From Erythrophleum ivorense (taxonomy: Eukaryota; Streptophyta; Magnoliopsida; Fabales; Fabaceae): a DNA stretch of 64,000 bases. Positions 1 through 13,547 of the stretch are shown here, in pieces. Within the stretch, counting starts at the first letter, position 1; each line of letters starts with the position of its first letter. A program made the translations under genes and the position numbers. The stretch spans positions 3,431,501 to 3,495,500 of the forward strand of contig JAIUCV010000011.1 of NCBI GenBank assembly GCA_026724425.1, given 5' to 3'. The notes below the pieces were generated by a model. That model had not been told where the DNA came from. It did no database searches and saw nothing but the letters and a program-made list of their open reading frames with translations.

Positions 1-1799
1 AAAAGTCCGTTATGGTATTAGTAGTCATTATTTTTTTATATATATAATTGGATAAATTACTTTTTGTGTATTATAAAAGATAGCCTCGATGATATTAATT
101 CAGTTTATCTCACCTATAAAAGCACATTATATTGATTTTAATCTTTTACATAGTGTTTTATCTTCATATAATTTTATTTATTTATTATATCTTCATTCAT
201 TTAATTTATTTAATACATCAATAATTATTACTACTTTATTAATAATTATTCATATTTACTATCTAACTAAAATTTTTAATTAATCATTATATAACTAATA
301 TTTGTTACTTAACGAAACTTATTTACACATTTAAATTATGTGATGTTGCCAAAATAACTAGAAATTTGTAAAAATATCATTATTTAAAATTTTGGATAGA
401 AAGTGAATATAGGTTTACATTACATATATAAAAATTATTTTTAAGCATTATTTCTACAAAATAACTATGCATAGAAAATAAGTAAATAATAAAAAAGTAA
501 TATGTACTATTTTTAATTTTAAAGGGAAATAATATGTTAGTAGAAAATTAAACATGTTGGGTTATTGAAAAAAATAAGAAATTTTAAAAAATTTAGTTAT
601 TTTGATTTTTGGACTAAAAATGTTAAAATTTAGAAAAATTGTAGTTAGTTTCATTTAGAAAAAAATTCAAAATATTAGGAAATTTAAAAAATAAAATTTA
701 TAAAAGTTTATAAAAAATAGAAACATTAGTTAATTTTAAAAAAATTATAAAATCTACATAACTAACTCAACTAACTTTTATTATCATAACTAACTTTTGG
801 TTATGTAACTAACCTAACTAACCTTTAATTATATGTCTATTTTTCAGTCAAGTAATTCAATAGAATTTAGAACTTTTTCCTAAAGATTAGATGCATAGTA
901 ACCAACTTTCATTCATCTGTAGTGGTAATAATTTGGTTTGGTAAGGATTTGATAAATTACTATTGTATCAAGTAGCATTTTCCTCAAAATTCTGGGTTTC
1001 TCCTTGCTTCATCCTACTTGATTGTCAATTATTAAAGTGGTAACACACAGCTCGAGGGTGAAATAGGTCTTCAATGTGTTGACGACAAATTGAGGGTTCG
1101 AGTTTGAGAATGGATGAGAAGGAAAATGAAAAGGGTCTAGGGAAGAGGGAAAATGAATTTTTTGCACCAACACACGAAGCAAAATTGGCTGTGAAGGAAT
1201 ATTTTCATACTGCAATTATTAGCAGTTTCAAAATAGTCAAAAATTTTAAAAAAATTGTCACAAATATTGGTTGTTATACAAAGGCTGAAAAATCTTGAAA
1301 TCTTTGGTATTTTTTAAAAATTGTGAAAAAAATCATACACTTATCATGTTTTGATTAAAAAATTTTGTAGCAAAGATATGAAAAACTATATCTAAATTTT
1401 TTCTTAAAAAAATATGTAATCATTTCTTTACAATTTTTAGTGAATTTTATTTCCCACATATTTATATGAGATTTTTTTATCATAATTTACTTAGCTTGTT
1501 TAAACTTCATCTATGAAGAATTATTTAACTGTTTGCTTATGGGAATTTAACTATAAATCTAATGAATATATGTTCTATGAACTATACTATGCATGATAAG
1601 AAAAAGAGTGACACAGAGAATGAAAAATGTATAAAGTTACTGTTATTCTTTTCATCACTTTTTTTCCCCTCTTAAATTAACACCCTTTATTTACATCTAA
1701 ATTGAGAGAATTAAAATTCATGAATTTATATTTTAGGAATTATATAGTTGTAGTCTATCTCTAAAGATGATATACACTATAGGGTAAAAGATAAAAAAA
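1..1799. other. AT-rich intergenic DNA, no gene seen
   Basis: Very AT-rich sequence with only short spurious open frames. Around 765-830 a motif close to AACTAAC recurs several times in loose tandem. I see no splice-bounded coding exon, RNA gene or recognisable transposon protein. Confidence 0.6.
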
Positions 1800-2093
1800 G
1801 ATTCCTTACAGTTAAGCTTCTGACTATAAGAGATGCAGTGGGCTAAAATGTTTTTGTTAGGGCTTACAAAGTTTTTTTTAAAGATAAAATTACAATTGTA
1901 AAGACAAAAATTTTAATTATAAAAAAAATTATACTTTAAAAATTTTAATTATATTGTACAGTTAAAATTTTTAAAGTACAAGTTTCCTTAACAATTGCAA
2001 TTTTTATCTTCATAATTAAAAATTGTAACTTCTAAAAATATGTCTAAAATAGCCGACTGTACCCTTGCAATCAGAAGCTTGACTGTAAGGAAT
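1800..2093. mobile_element. MITE-like element with about 28-bp terminal inverted repeats
   Basis: The left end (1800-1829, ATTCCTTACAGTTAAGCTTC...) is matched in reverse complement by 2066-2093 (...AAGCTTGACTGTAAGGAAT), with a few mismatches. The roughly 240 bp between is AT-rich and non-coding. The motif AAAAGATAA occurs just outside both ends and could be a 9-bp target duplication, which would suit a Mutator-type MITE, but AT-richness makes this weak. The class is therefore uncertain; the inverted termini are clear. Confidence 0.6.
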
Positions 2094-2098
2094 TCATC

Positions 2099-3501
2099 CC
2101 GCGAAAAAGATAATAAATTCTAGCATGGCTATCTACTGTTTTCCAAAATAATAATAATAATATGGCACCTTTCACAGCATAAACCATGATTTAGTTACAA
2201 CTGATTCAATATTTACTCGGCCAAAGCTGTTTAAAATAATTATCTATTTCAAGTAATATACTGATCAAGCCTAACAAGCAACAAGCAAGAACATGCTAGG
2301 CAATGTACGTAAAATTTCTGCTTCTTCATTGCTGTAATTCTGTGTAGGCAGGATCAAATGTGGCTCTTGAAAGTCAAAACTATCCACACTGATTATATAA
2401 GTGCTTACTTTTGTGATATCTGCTTTTTTTCAAATCCAAATGCCTCCTTTTTTTAGTCCAAAACGTGCATCAGCAGCAAGAATTATTAGCACGAGATTTT
2501 TTTTTGGGTAGATCTGGTGTACATACACCAAGGCGTTACAAAAGTAAGCACATATATAACGTGTACAAACACTAAGATCAAGTGGATAACGCGTTTTTAT
2601 GCTAATTAGTCATTGGTTCCGTTTGCATATGCCGGTCTTTCTTAGAATTTTTCTTAGTATATAACGTTATTTCACTTTCACTATTTCCAATATAGTTCTT
2701 TGCATTCTTTCGCAAACTGATGAAACAAGTAACTTTAAAAAAATATAAATTATGGACTTCAGCAATAGCATCACAATATTGAGACACAATTTGAACATGG
2801 CAAAGCCTGCTGCATTAATGTAAGCAGGAATGATTTGCATGATCTTCTCTCAGAAACATGTTGCATTATATTTCTTTTATCCAAAAAGAAAACATGTTCC
2901 TTTTCCTATTCGTTTTGTGGGTTCATTTAATAATGACTATAATGGCTCGTTACTTTACTGAAGTTACTGCAACGGTTTTCACCAGAATTCCTTAACAAAA
3001 ACAGTCTTGAGAACTCTTGAAATTCCTAGGAGGGAGATGAAGATGACCAAGAATATCCATGTAACTAAAATTGTTATCTGATCCATTTTTGCTTGCTTCT
3101 CTCTTGTTTATAAAGGCGAAATTCAATTCTCTAATCGAAACTCTCATCTATTATTCAATGTATAAGCACTGAACCTTCGAAAAAAACCTGAAAGTTAAAT
3201 TATTGTCGACGTATTACTTACACAAGAAGCGTTGTAGGCCAATATGAGAGAGAAGGAGGTATGTTTTAGTCATTTCAATGCAGCGTTAGAATCGGTTTCA
3301 GAGATTCCACGGTCATTCTTCTGTACATAATTGACCTCCACGAGGATCCAACCCTTGTCCCGTTGCTTTATCAGGCAGTGGCCAAAGACCACGAGCTGCA
3401 GCACCAGCCAAGAGTCTTGGACTTTTTGTGTCTTTTTGTTTTTCTTTTCTTTTTTTTTTCCTTGTACAAAAAGAAAGCATAGAGGAACTGAAGAACTGAA
3501 C
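2099..3501. other. Intergenic DNA and 3' flank of the ABCG gene
   Basis: No coding exon recognised. The part adjoining 3502 is presumably the 3' UTR of the minus-strand transporter gene. Open frames here are short and have no family resemblance. Confidence 0.5.
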
Positions 3502-6500
3502 TTATTTCTTCTGGAGGGTGATCATACAAAAGAATGCAACAATGCGACTAATTACTCCGGCTACAACAAGAAAAATAAGACATCGATACCAGTTGTTGAG
3601 ATCGTAGCCGCGCAGAGAGAGTGCACCACATCGACTTATTAACCAAACTCCAGCATATCTACACCAGAGAAACCAATTTAATATCAGCCCAAAAGCCAAT
3701 ATTTGAAGGTAGGCAGCGAAAAGGAAGTAACTGGGAGGTGTAAAACCTTTTAGCGTTTGATATCACAAATGCTTCAAGGGCCCACTTTGCGTAGCAAATG
3801 TCGGCTATCTTACTCATAACTGAGTTCTCGGCTACACTATCACTAGTTGCTATGAGAGTCAAAACTACTGGAAGTAACACTGACCACTGCATAACACAGC
3901 AATGGCGTGGGACTAAAAATTAGACAAGCCCACATCACTAAATGTGAAAAAAGATATAAAACAATGCTCACCAATTGGGCTGGACCAGGTTCAAGGGAGA
4001 TCGCCAATATATAAGCTATGCCAGTGACACAGTACACCAAGCACAGCAAAACAAAGTAGTTATCTATAACAGATGATCTAGGATTGTTGAAGAAATAGAA
4101 CATTGAGAGATAGACCACAGGTTTTATGAGTGTATTGAAATGGTCCACTGTATCCTTTGCAAGGAAGTAAGCCAGGCTACTCATGCCGGACGCACTCTCC
4201 CTCCAGTAGAGCAACTTATCCAGTGAAAATGTTCTCAAAGCCGCAATCTTGCACAGGAGTGCTGAAAGTAAGAAACTATTAGTGAAAAAGGATAGATGTA
4301 TTAAAAGATAATCTAAATAATTCCTAACATTTATGAAGGCATGTGTCAGTAAGGGCAGTGGCTTGAAGCAAGGGAAGGCGTGTTGCAGTAAACTTATCTA
4401 AAGCTGAAAATGAAGACCATAGGGTAGCAGCATACACACAAAATTAATGCAAGCTGTAGCAGTGCAAGTGGGCTGATATGATAATATTAAATCCTTCTTA
4501 TATATATATGTGTAGCAATCGATGAAATGTATTGTAGCCTACAGCAAGCAATTGTGTAATAAGAAGCCACTTCAATATATCTATATCCCATTTCTTCATC
4601 TCCCTTCCTTTTTTGTTTTTATTTCCAAATATCATTCCATTCTTCAGGTTTTCTATTCCATTGTAAACCGTGGCAATTCATCCTCCAATTTAAACCTTGG
4701 CATCATATTTTTAATTACAAACCATCAAGATGACAGAAAAGGTAGGTAATTCACCATTCCTGGCTATAACAACTAAGAAATTAAGATGAAACTTACATAC
4801 TGCTATGACGGTGTATGTGTAACCATTTGCTCCAAATGTTTCGTCACTGACTTTGGCAAGTGTTCCTAAGCAGATTCCAGCTAGTAACAAAATTAGAAAA
4901 TCTACAGCCTGTGTTCTAGATTCTCGTAGCCGCTGCTTACCAGACCTGCAGGAAATCCATCATATCCAAAGCAACATTTTATAAGGACACGACTTAGGTG
5001 AAATTGCTGTAGTGTTAAACATCATCTCTCTTGTACTTTACCTTCCAAGAAAGTATCGGTATTGTTGGAACACTCCTGGGGTTATCCGATTAGATAAATC
5101 ATGTGAAGAAAAGAAAGTATATCGTAGGTAGTCCTTCTTCTTCTCAACATTGATTTTTACATCCTGCCAAAGTTCCCCAGCTAAAGATGGGTCATCGGTT
5201 CCTGCTGTTTGAGCAGCTGCTCCATGTGTGGAACTTTCACCACTTGTGCCTTCCATTCCTTCAACACCCTGTAGCATGTCCAGAGGAACTGGGTACCCGT
5301 TATGAAGCATCCATCTAACAGGTAGTTGTTTATAGTTTACTGCCGTGTTTGAGCTTGGTTTTACTATCCCTTCTAAAATGTCAATGTAGTAATCAGGAGG
5401 ATTAACACGCTCAGGAACAACAATTCCCAAGCTGGAAAAATATTCTTCAACTTTCTTCACTGGTCCATGATACACTGTAAGACCACCTTTAGCGAGCAGT
5501 ATAAAATCATCAAACATCTTGAACAGTGTGTAACTGGAGAACACCCAAAATAGAATAGAAGGGAATATTATTTTGGGTGATTGAAGGAGAAAACAAGCAT
5601 AACGGGTAAACAAATGATTTTAATATTCCACAGGAAAGAAAAGAAGAATACGGATGATTTTGAATTCCAATATTTTATTGTTATCTTTAAATTTACCTTG
5701 GTTGGTGAAGGACCATACATATATTTACACCTTCTAGAGCCTCACGTCTAAGTGCTCTAAGCAGTAACTGAGAAGATGAACTATCTAAACCAGATGTTGG
5801 TTCATCTAAAATCAGTAGTGAAGGTTCCATAACCATTTCCAGTCCTACGTTCACTCGTTTCCTTTGACCTCCAGAGATTCCTCGCTTCTCCACCGTTCCA
5901 ACCAGAGAATCTCGGATTGCCTGCAGACCTAACGACTCAATGACTCTTTCAACTACTAGAACCTTCTCTGGTTTCGGTAAATCAGCTGAGAGTCTACAAT
6001 GGCAAGAAAATTCAGTAAAAGGGAGGGGAAAATAGTCGGAAGCTAGGAAATGCATTAAATCCTGAGGTTGATCCTCTAATTAACAAGGCATAAGAATAGA
6101 GCATACAAGCAAGTAGCAACTAAACAGTGGCTAATTTCTACCAAAAGATGTCAAAACATTCTGGTCTTATTATTGACATAATCAATCCATTTTTAAAGTA
6201 AAGCCATCCAAGAGGCTAAAGTGCTCAAGAAGCTTTAGGAGGAATACCTGCATCTGGCACTGAACCACAGATTCTCTTCCACTGTCAAATTGCCATGCAC
6301 AATATCATCTTGTGGCACAAACCCAATGATCTTCTTGTATGACCGGATAGATTCAACCTTGCCATTTATAAGAACTAAACCAGTTGTATGACATCCAGTT
6401 GCTTTTCCTGTTAAAGCAGACAGAAATGTTGTTTTACCAGCCCCAGATGGGCCCATGACTGCTGAAACTCGACCAGGATATAGTTTCCCAGTCACGCATC

Positions 6501-9500
6501 TCAGAAGATGCTTGTTTTTTGCATTCAAAGTGAGGGTTAAATCTTTAAAAGCAACCTCAATTGTAGGCCTCTTCCTGATCTCAATATCACTAGCCATTGA
6601 AATAACTCCAGAGAAGGTCAGGTTCTTATTTTGTTCTTGTAAAGCCTTTTCTTTTTCAATCTGACCATATGCATACTTAAAAATTTGGCTCTGAGTATGC
6701 AACTGCTTACCCTTTGGTGCTTGCTTTTTGATATTTTTATCTCCTATCTCAACATTAAAGCCTTCCTGACTATCAGGGTCTTCCTCAATTTTTTGGATCA
6801 TTTTTGTGAGGTTGCTCTTATCCTTTTTCGTTCCTTTTGGTGCTGCAGAGGATGTACCAGCACTTCCTGGTGGCAGAGGTGGTAAGGGAGTATCTGCTGC
6901 AGATTTAGAACCAAAAGCTTTCAGATCTGGCTTCATAGATTTTCTACGAGAAAATGTACGTGATAAAGAAGTTTGCAGTCCTACTGCATGCTTCTTAGCA
7001 ATATCTTTAGCCGATTTCCATTTTTCACGTGCTTGTGTTTCTCTTACACTTGCAGCAGCCCTTTCTCTTGATTTTGCAATTCTTCTTTCTCGAGTTGCAA
7101 GAACTTGGTCAGAACAGTTGTATATGATGATAAGCAAGAAGCTCAAGCCAGCCTACGTTGACAACCAAATGGTCAGTTCTATTAGCGAGATGTGACGTGC
7201 ACAGTCTGGGGGTGAGGGGTGCAATCAATTATTAAGCCAATCTAACAGAAAGAGAAAGAAGTTCATCCTGGTATATTTTTGGAAGCTCCAGATGGTATGT
7301 GTCAGTGTCATCAATTTCACAAGATTAGTATAGAATATTTGAGAAAGCATGATCAAATATCTTATGTCATACTGACAGTCTGATCACTACAATGGAAATT
7401 AAACAAAACAGTTGTTGTCATCTAAGCTGCCAAGAATACTACTACAACATGTTGCAATAGACGTTCATCCTTCCCAGGTTACGTGACACTAAGGGTTTTC
7501 GAGATTCATGTGACCCTACGGTGTTTATGCACATAAGAAGCCCCATAACAGTTTAAGAAGAAGAATAACTAAAAATAATCTTAAAGAAAATTATTTATTT
7601 CAGTTATTTACTATATACATGACAGTTCTTATATTAGCCATGCTTCACATGATATGAAAAGGTTCAAGATCACTCACAAAAACCATGACACCATACGCAG
7701 TAATATTCTGATTAGCTGATTGAGGCTTACAACTCGCCAACTTGAAACAACCTGTGAAGTAAAGAAAAATAATAAAAGAGAAAGAGTGAGTGTAACAGCC
7801 ATCTCGCACTTTGTAGATTAACCTTCAAACTCAGGGGAAAAGTGCATTTTCATTTTTCAATGTTAACCCGTGTTAGACATGGAAGTATATCAAGGGTGTA
7901 TTAAGTAATCCAAAAGAAAGCTTCTTTTGAGATTTAAACATTAGCATGTTCTCCAACCCCCAAATTTTTTTTTTTTTGAGATCGCTGACACAATTGGTAT
8001 CTATTTTAAATCAAATCACATCTATCGCCACATTATTTAGTTTCCATGATTTGAGAATATGAGAACGGCCGTAGAAGAATGATTACAGGTAGTCCAATAA
8101 GAGAATATGCGAAACTTACTCTCTTGATCAGTAGAACCCGTCCTGCAGTAATGTCTGCAATGTATATATGAAAGTAACTTAGAAAGAGAATTCAGACACA
8201 CAAAAATGTGGCTATCACACATTAGAACAGAAAAGAAGAGAACAGGTAGAATATAAACAAGGTGCCAAGTTTTTCAAGAACAATATAAAATCATGCAACC
8301 AGTTAAAAAATAAAGTAGCAACTTGCAAATAAAAAACACGTCCTTGAAGTTCTGGGATAATTCTAAGTACCCCTGAGTGCAAGGGATTTTTTGGATAGTA
8401 GACGGACAGTATGCTCCAGCTGAACAGAATACGTCCCAACTACTTGAAATGTCTGCCCAAACATCTGCTCCCCCACAACTGTGGTTTGTCTTTCCAGCAG
8501 GTAGCTGATAATGATATCTGCACATTGATTCTGCTGAAATATTAATGTATGCTATAAGGAAGAAATGTGGAAAACTAAAAGTGCAAAAGGTATGGACTTA
8601 CGGTTCACATACTCCAGTAGCTTGATTGAGCTGTGCTCGTGGACAGTAAGCACCCAATGGGCAAGCTTCAATAGCAGACAAAATTAGCAGCAAATGAATG
8701 AAGTTAGAACATTTTTCTGCATCAAGAACCTAACAATGGAAACATTTTCTTTCGACTACAATGTATAATATTGTTTCATCTTGTCAAAGCAATTTAATTA
8801 ATAGCAGAGTGCAGGATAAAACATTACCATAAAGGCAAATACGGGATGCTAGAAATCCATGCCACTAGAAAATGAGAAATGAAAATAGTGTACTGTTTTT
8901 TACTCATTCGATGGCCCTTTTATGAATACTTACGTATCATGCAAGTAATGCCACGTGGGCAAAAGAAACCCTGACAACAAGGCTGACAGTCAGTAGATCT
9001 GACAGGGATGTCCTTGGAATTGTTAAGTTGTACTTTCTCAGCAGCACTACAGCCCCATCCAGGCTCACATCCATTAAGCCAAACGCTCAAGTTACAGTTC
9101 TTGTTGGGCTGCAAGTTGCTAGATTTGCTCTTTGACTTTATATCAAAACCACTGGCATAGAGCTTTATTTCTGCAGCTGTACATATGCGCTGTGAAATAT
9201 CTCCTGTAAAGTCGCCAAATACAACACCAAATGCCCAGAAAGTAAAACTGCTGAAATCGAAACAAAGCTAATTTGAAGAATAGAACAATCTTCTTTAAGC
9301 AAGGTTAATGCTACGCTAAACTTAATATTTGGTGAATGTTATTTATATGAAGGACAGATGGGAACAATATTCGATGCAATTACAAATGCCTTGGTGACTG
9401 ACGTATATCCTTCCAAGAATATTTGTGTGGGAACTAAAGGAGCTGCTTCAATCGCCAATTACAGGGGAAATAGGATTAGAGATTGAGCAAAGGGACGGCC

Positions 9501-9885
9501 ATACCTTTTAAACTCTGGGAACATGAGGTCAAAAATGTCAGATCGTTTGTGAAATTAAATGCACCATCCCAATCAGCATCCCTAGAGTAAAAAAAAAATG
9601 GCAGGCCGTCGGAGTAATGACTAATGAAAGCGACGAAAGTTAACGAAAAAGATAGCGAAAAAAGAAAAAAAAGATTGCTCACACATCAACAATACAAAAA
9701 CCCAAATTCTTTTTTATTTCGTCCTTGAAGACGTTCGTGAAACTAGACATGCTTCCGTAGACGGCTTGGGCGACGAGCTGAACCGCAGCTGGATTTTTAT
9801 TGCTGTCCTGAGACGAAACTCGCCCCGAGTAGCAGCTTAATGCAACAATGAAAACCAAAGCAACCTTCCTGATTTCGTCGTTCAT
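3502..9885 (-). CDS. ABC transporter G family member (ABCG24/ABCG28-like half-transporter)
   Basis: A complete 14-exon gene. Exons: 9885-9683, 9581-9505, 9203-8934, 8665-8602, 8517-8371, 8154-8120, 7751-7678, 7152-6248, 5993-5697, 5533-5042, 4945-4797, 4261-3972, 3886-3747, 3658-3502. All junctions are GT-AG and keep one frame, giving 1099 aa, about the length I recall for Arabidopsis ABCG24. Order: signal peptide (about 1-25), cysteine-rich extracytoplasmic domain (about 60-270), a membrane segment (about 280-300), a basic linker, then the ATPase domain with Walker A GPSGAGKTT (about 524-532), signature ISGGQ (about 631-635) and Walker B LLILDEPTSGLD (about 651-662). A C-terminal block of membrane helices follows. 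It is predicted to export a lipid-type or other hydrophobic substrate at a membrane, as ABCG proteins do; the substrate cannot be read. The start is the first ATG, directly before the signal peptide. No lesion seen. Confidence 0.93.
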
Positions 9886-11560
9886 TTTTTATTTTTATTT
9901 TTTTGGATCAGCTTAGGTTTCAGCTCCGCAAACATAAATTTCTTCTTTCTTAGTATGAAATATCAACAACTAAGGCGCAATTTCATTGAAGGGTAAATTC
10001 ATTGTGAGCGAAACAGAGACTCAGAACTACAGGGCTGGCTAAAGGGAGAAAGAGAGGTGGAAATCTATGATTGTGTTTTGGTAACCAGAGACATGAGAGA
10101 GAATTGGTTGTGAAGAGATGGTTCGTTTTTTCGGAGCAAGAAATGGCGGGGAGGAAGAGTTGGCGAAGTGTGGGGAACACAGAAAGACATCGCAGAGTTT
10201 GTTTATTAATTTATTTTATTAATCCCTTTTATTAGCGTTTTTATATATTGTGTGTATCATGTATTTTATACTCTATAAATGCATCTTATATCTCCAAAGA
10301 TCTCTCTCTAATTTCTACGTTCAGCTCATCATGCATTCATCTCTATATTTAAAGTATCGATTTTCATAAGATCCAATTTTAAAATATCAATCTATAAATT
10401 AGAATATCTAAGAATAAGAAATGCTACACTCGACACTCCTGTAACGTGGTCCCTGAAAAAGACAATCATTGAGCCATCCAACCTCGTACTAAACAATAAT
10501 TAAGCACATAATTATACGCCTAGTGGGCAACATAATGCAACAAATAATGGAAGCAATGGAACTTTTGAGCAGACACCCGAGATATTTGTCCGTGAAATTT
10601 GTTTTTTGTCCGGTAAAAAGTTTAATACATACTGGCCCAAAGTTCTTGTCCTAATATTTTAAACTAAATTACGTTGATCAAACTAATTATAAATACAAAA
10701 GTTTAGATATTGCAAAATTATGAACATACATATATATATTTTTTATATCATCTTACTCATTGAAAAATCTGTGTCTTGCTTTTTTGGAAAATTCAAATCC
10801 TCTCCAATTACAAGGCCAAGGTTGAAAACAGTTTTTTTTTTTAATTTAGATCTTAAATTTGAAAATAAAAAGTATGATTGAAAAGTTAACAAAACTAAAA
10901 TTTTTTAAGTGTAACCTTTATTTATAGTTATAATTTTTTTACTTTTCAATTACATTTTTTATCTCCAAACTTATTATTTGGGACCTAAATCTTAAAAAAA
11001 GAAGAAGTTTGGAACAATGTTAACTCGCAGCTGGATGGAGATCCAAATCCCCTTTTGCTGAACGGGATCATCTATTTAAAAGAAGAGAATAATTTATTTT
11101 TGTAATTTTTTTAAAAAAATACTAGAAATTAAAAGTAACATTCACAGAGCAGGCAAAGTCAAGGACAATATTAAAGTAAGTTATCTTCATTGATATTTAT
11201 TATTTACCAAAAAAATATTGACTTTTGCCAAATAATTTCTTCCACAAATTAATTAAAACAGATCAAAAAGAGAAAAGCGGGCTTAAATTAGCTCAAAAAC
11301 CACATATGAGCAGACAGAAAAATTAATATTGCATTGGGACCACTTAATGTTTTCAGTATTGGCGCCATTTCCAGACGATCTCGTTTCCCAGATGGTGCGA
11401 AATGACATGGCATTTTCTGAAGATTCGCTTAAATATAATAAACAAACAAAACACCGAAGAAAAACAAATATCACTCTCATCATCAGTCACAGTCTTCGCC
11501 ATTTCAAAGATTCGCTTCTGAAACACTGAACAAAACCTTGTGATGTTCGTCACTCCATCA
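9886..11560. other. Shared upstream region between divergent ABCG and OTU genes
   Basis: Holds the 5' leader and promoter of the minus-strand ABCG gene (nearest about 300 bp) and, toward the right end, the upstream region of the plus-strand OTU gene. No conserved coding frame is present. A small fold-back repeat lies at 10831-11001. Specific promoter elements are not convincing enough to call. Confidence 0.5.
10831..11001. repeat. Small fold-back (inverted) repeat, about 170 bp
   Basis: The left arm (TTTTTTTAATTTAGATCTTA... with a downstream TTGAAAAGTTA) pairs with the reverse complement of the right arm (ACTTTTCAATTAC...CCTAAATCTTAAAAAAAG). The two arms together make nearly the whole unit, as in a short MITE. 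No clear target duplication was found. Confidence 0.45.
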
Positions 11561-12100
11561 TTTCGGCTTTTTTCTGAAGCTCTCCTCTTAAAAAGATCCT
11601 CTCACTTCCATCACCATTTTCCTCATCTTCTCATTCTGTGGCATCTTCGATTTCAGTAATCTGCATTATAATATATTAAATGTCAAATTCTTCTTCTCAT
11701 TCTTAGAATTTTTTTTTCCAGTTAACGATTATTTATTCGAATTCGGATCTTCTAGGTTGTTTTGTTTGGATCGTCTTCATCTTCGAAGAGATTTGGCATG
11801 ATATGCGTCATTGTGGGTTCGATCTAAAGGTGAAAGTCATGGTGCATCTCTGCTGCTCATTTCTTATGATTCATTCACGTTGATTTCGATTGCATCGCAT
11901 AATCTGAGACGCTTTCAGTTTCATATAAGAATGGCTTGTTTTCTACTTGAAGTTTGATCAGCTTGAAGAACTGCTTGTAAATGTTTGATGCGGTGTTTGG
12001 CTACCGAGAATGTGAACACGAGAGAGGTTATGAATCGGACATTTCAAGAATATATCTTTAGGACTCTCTTTTTATTGTTCTTTTGATTCCTCGTCGCAGG

Positions 12101-13410
12101 TAATGCCTGCTAAAACCACCGCTTCTCTTATGCACTATTTGTGGAACTGATTTAATCGTTGTCAGATGCTTGAGTAATTTGTACGCTTCAAAATTCTTTG
12201 ACTTTCCACTTCCGTTTCTTATTCTAGTCTTATTTTCTTTCTCTTCTTCTTTTTTCTTTTTTTCTTCTGTTTGTGCATTTGAAGTAACTTAGAGCGCATT
12301 TTTGCTAGAAATTTATATTAGATCGTAATGCGTTAGTATGTCCTAAAATCAGTTGTAATTAGTGCACTTATCTTGTAAGTAGTCTTATTTACTTAGCTCA
12401 TCTTTCTTCCACTGAATAGCTTTCACATGAATGTTCAGTACAATAGACGTGATCATGTGTATATTGAGACCAATGGGGAAACTTTCCTTTGGGTTATATT
12501 GAACTTCACTATCCCCAAGTTGCTTTGAGTGCCAAAAATATTTCAATACTGGTGTATATAAGCATACATATGTAAGCATACACATATATTTCCATGCATG
12601 CCAGTATCTACGTGTTAAAAGGGGCCAGACCAATTTTTAGATATTAGTCAGTGACTCAGTATAAAGGAATTCAATCTTTCAGCTGATAAATTATTGAAGT
12701 GGTCAATACCAAAAATTCTCTGGTTAATTGTCTTATAGGACATCCTGCTTAAGCTAGCTATCCATCTATTGATTGTTTCTGACGTAGGATCAGAGCTAAC
12801 CAGGAAAACAAATTAATCTATATTAATAATTTTAAGCTGACATCGAATCTAGTTAAATTGGACTGTTGTGAGTTCCCTGGCATGCTAGATTGCTAACCTG
12901 AAAATTGCACATTAGGAATGCAGAAGATCAAAGTTGGACTCTGATGCCAACTTGGTATGAAACTAGAGATAAAGAACCAGAAAAATAAATTGAAAAAATT
13001 CAAACATCTCCGTAATTTTTACTCTAGTATCATAATAATCGATGGTGCAATTGTAAACTCTAATTTCCAATTTGAAAATCCAATTAATAGATTAAAACTA
13101 ATAACTATGTGTCATTTTTCCTCAACTAGAAGATTTATTTTTTTGGTGTGTGTCTAAATAAAGTAGTTTGCGTAGAAACTTCTATTGGAGTTTAAATTAA
13201 GGTTTAACTGTTTCTGATTGTGGAAACAAGTCATTCAAGCAGAGTAGCTGGTATCCGTTGATTTCATTTATTTTTTCAAGAAATTACAAATGACATTTGC
13301 ATTCAGGTTTGTTATCCTTGACATACAAGTTTGTTGTTTTTATGCACTTTATAGCAAATCCTCTGGTAATTGAGATGTGAAATAATTTATGCTTGAATAT
13401 TGTTTCACAG
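12101..13410 (+). other. Probable 5'-UTR intron of the OTU gene
   Basis: A donor (CGCAG|GTAATG at 12100/12101) and a strong acceptor (TGTTTCACAG ending at 13410) bracket non-coding DNA just upstream of the first coding exon. The leader exon would lie in the pyrimidine-rich stretch about 11.56-12.10 kb. This is inferred from splice signals only; no transcript evidence is available. Confidence 0.4.
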
Positions 13411-13427
13411 GAACAAGGGCTGTATAA

Positions 13428-13547
13428 ATGACTGTATAAAGCTAATTTCTCTCTTGAGATAAAATTATTATAACATTCATCAACCATAGCTGTTCTGGAA
13501 TTGACTAAGGCTGGTTGGAGGAGATGAGTTGTCCGATGTGGAGATGA
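13428..13547 (+). promoter_or_regulatory. Upstream ORFs in the OTU leader, one overlapping the main start
   Basis: Two very short ORFs precede the main start: 13428-13439 (three codons plus stop) and 13524-13547 (seven codons plus stop, with a second internal ATG). The stop TGA of the latter (13545-13547) overlaps the main ATG (13544-13546) in an ATGA arrangement, which could allow termination-reinitiation. An effect on translation is inference. Confidence 0.4.

Noticed and set aside
6806..7195. Plus-strand open frame within the ABCG gene
   Set aside because: Antisense to the conserved ABCG exon at 6248-7152; no independent features.
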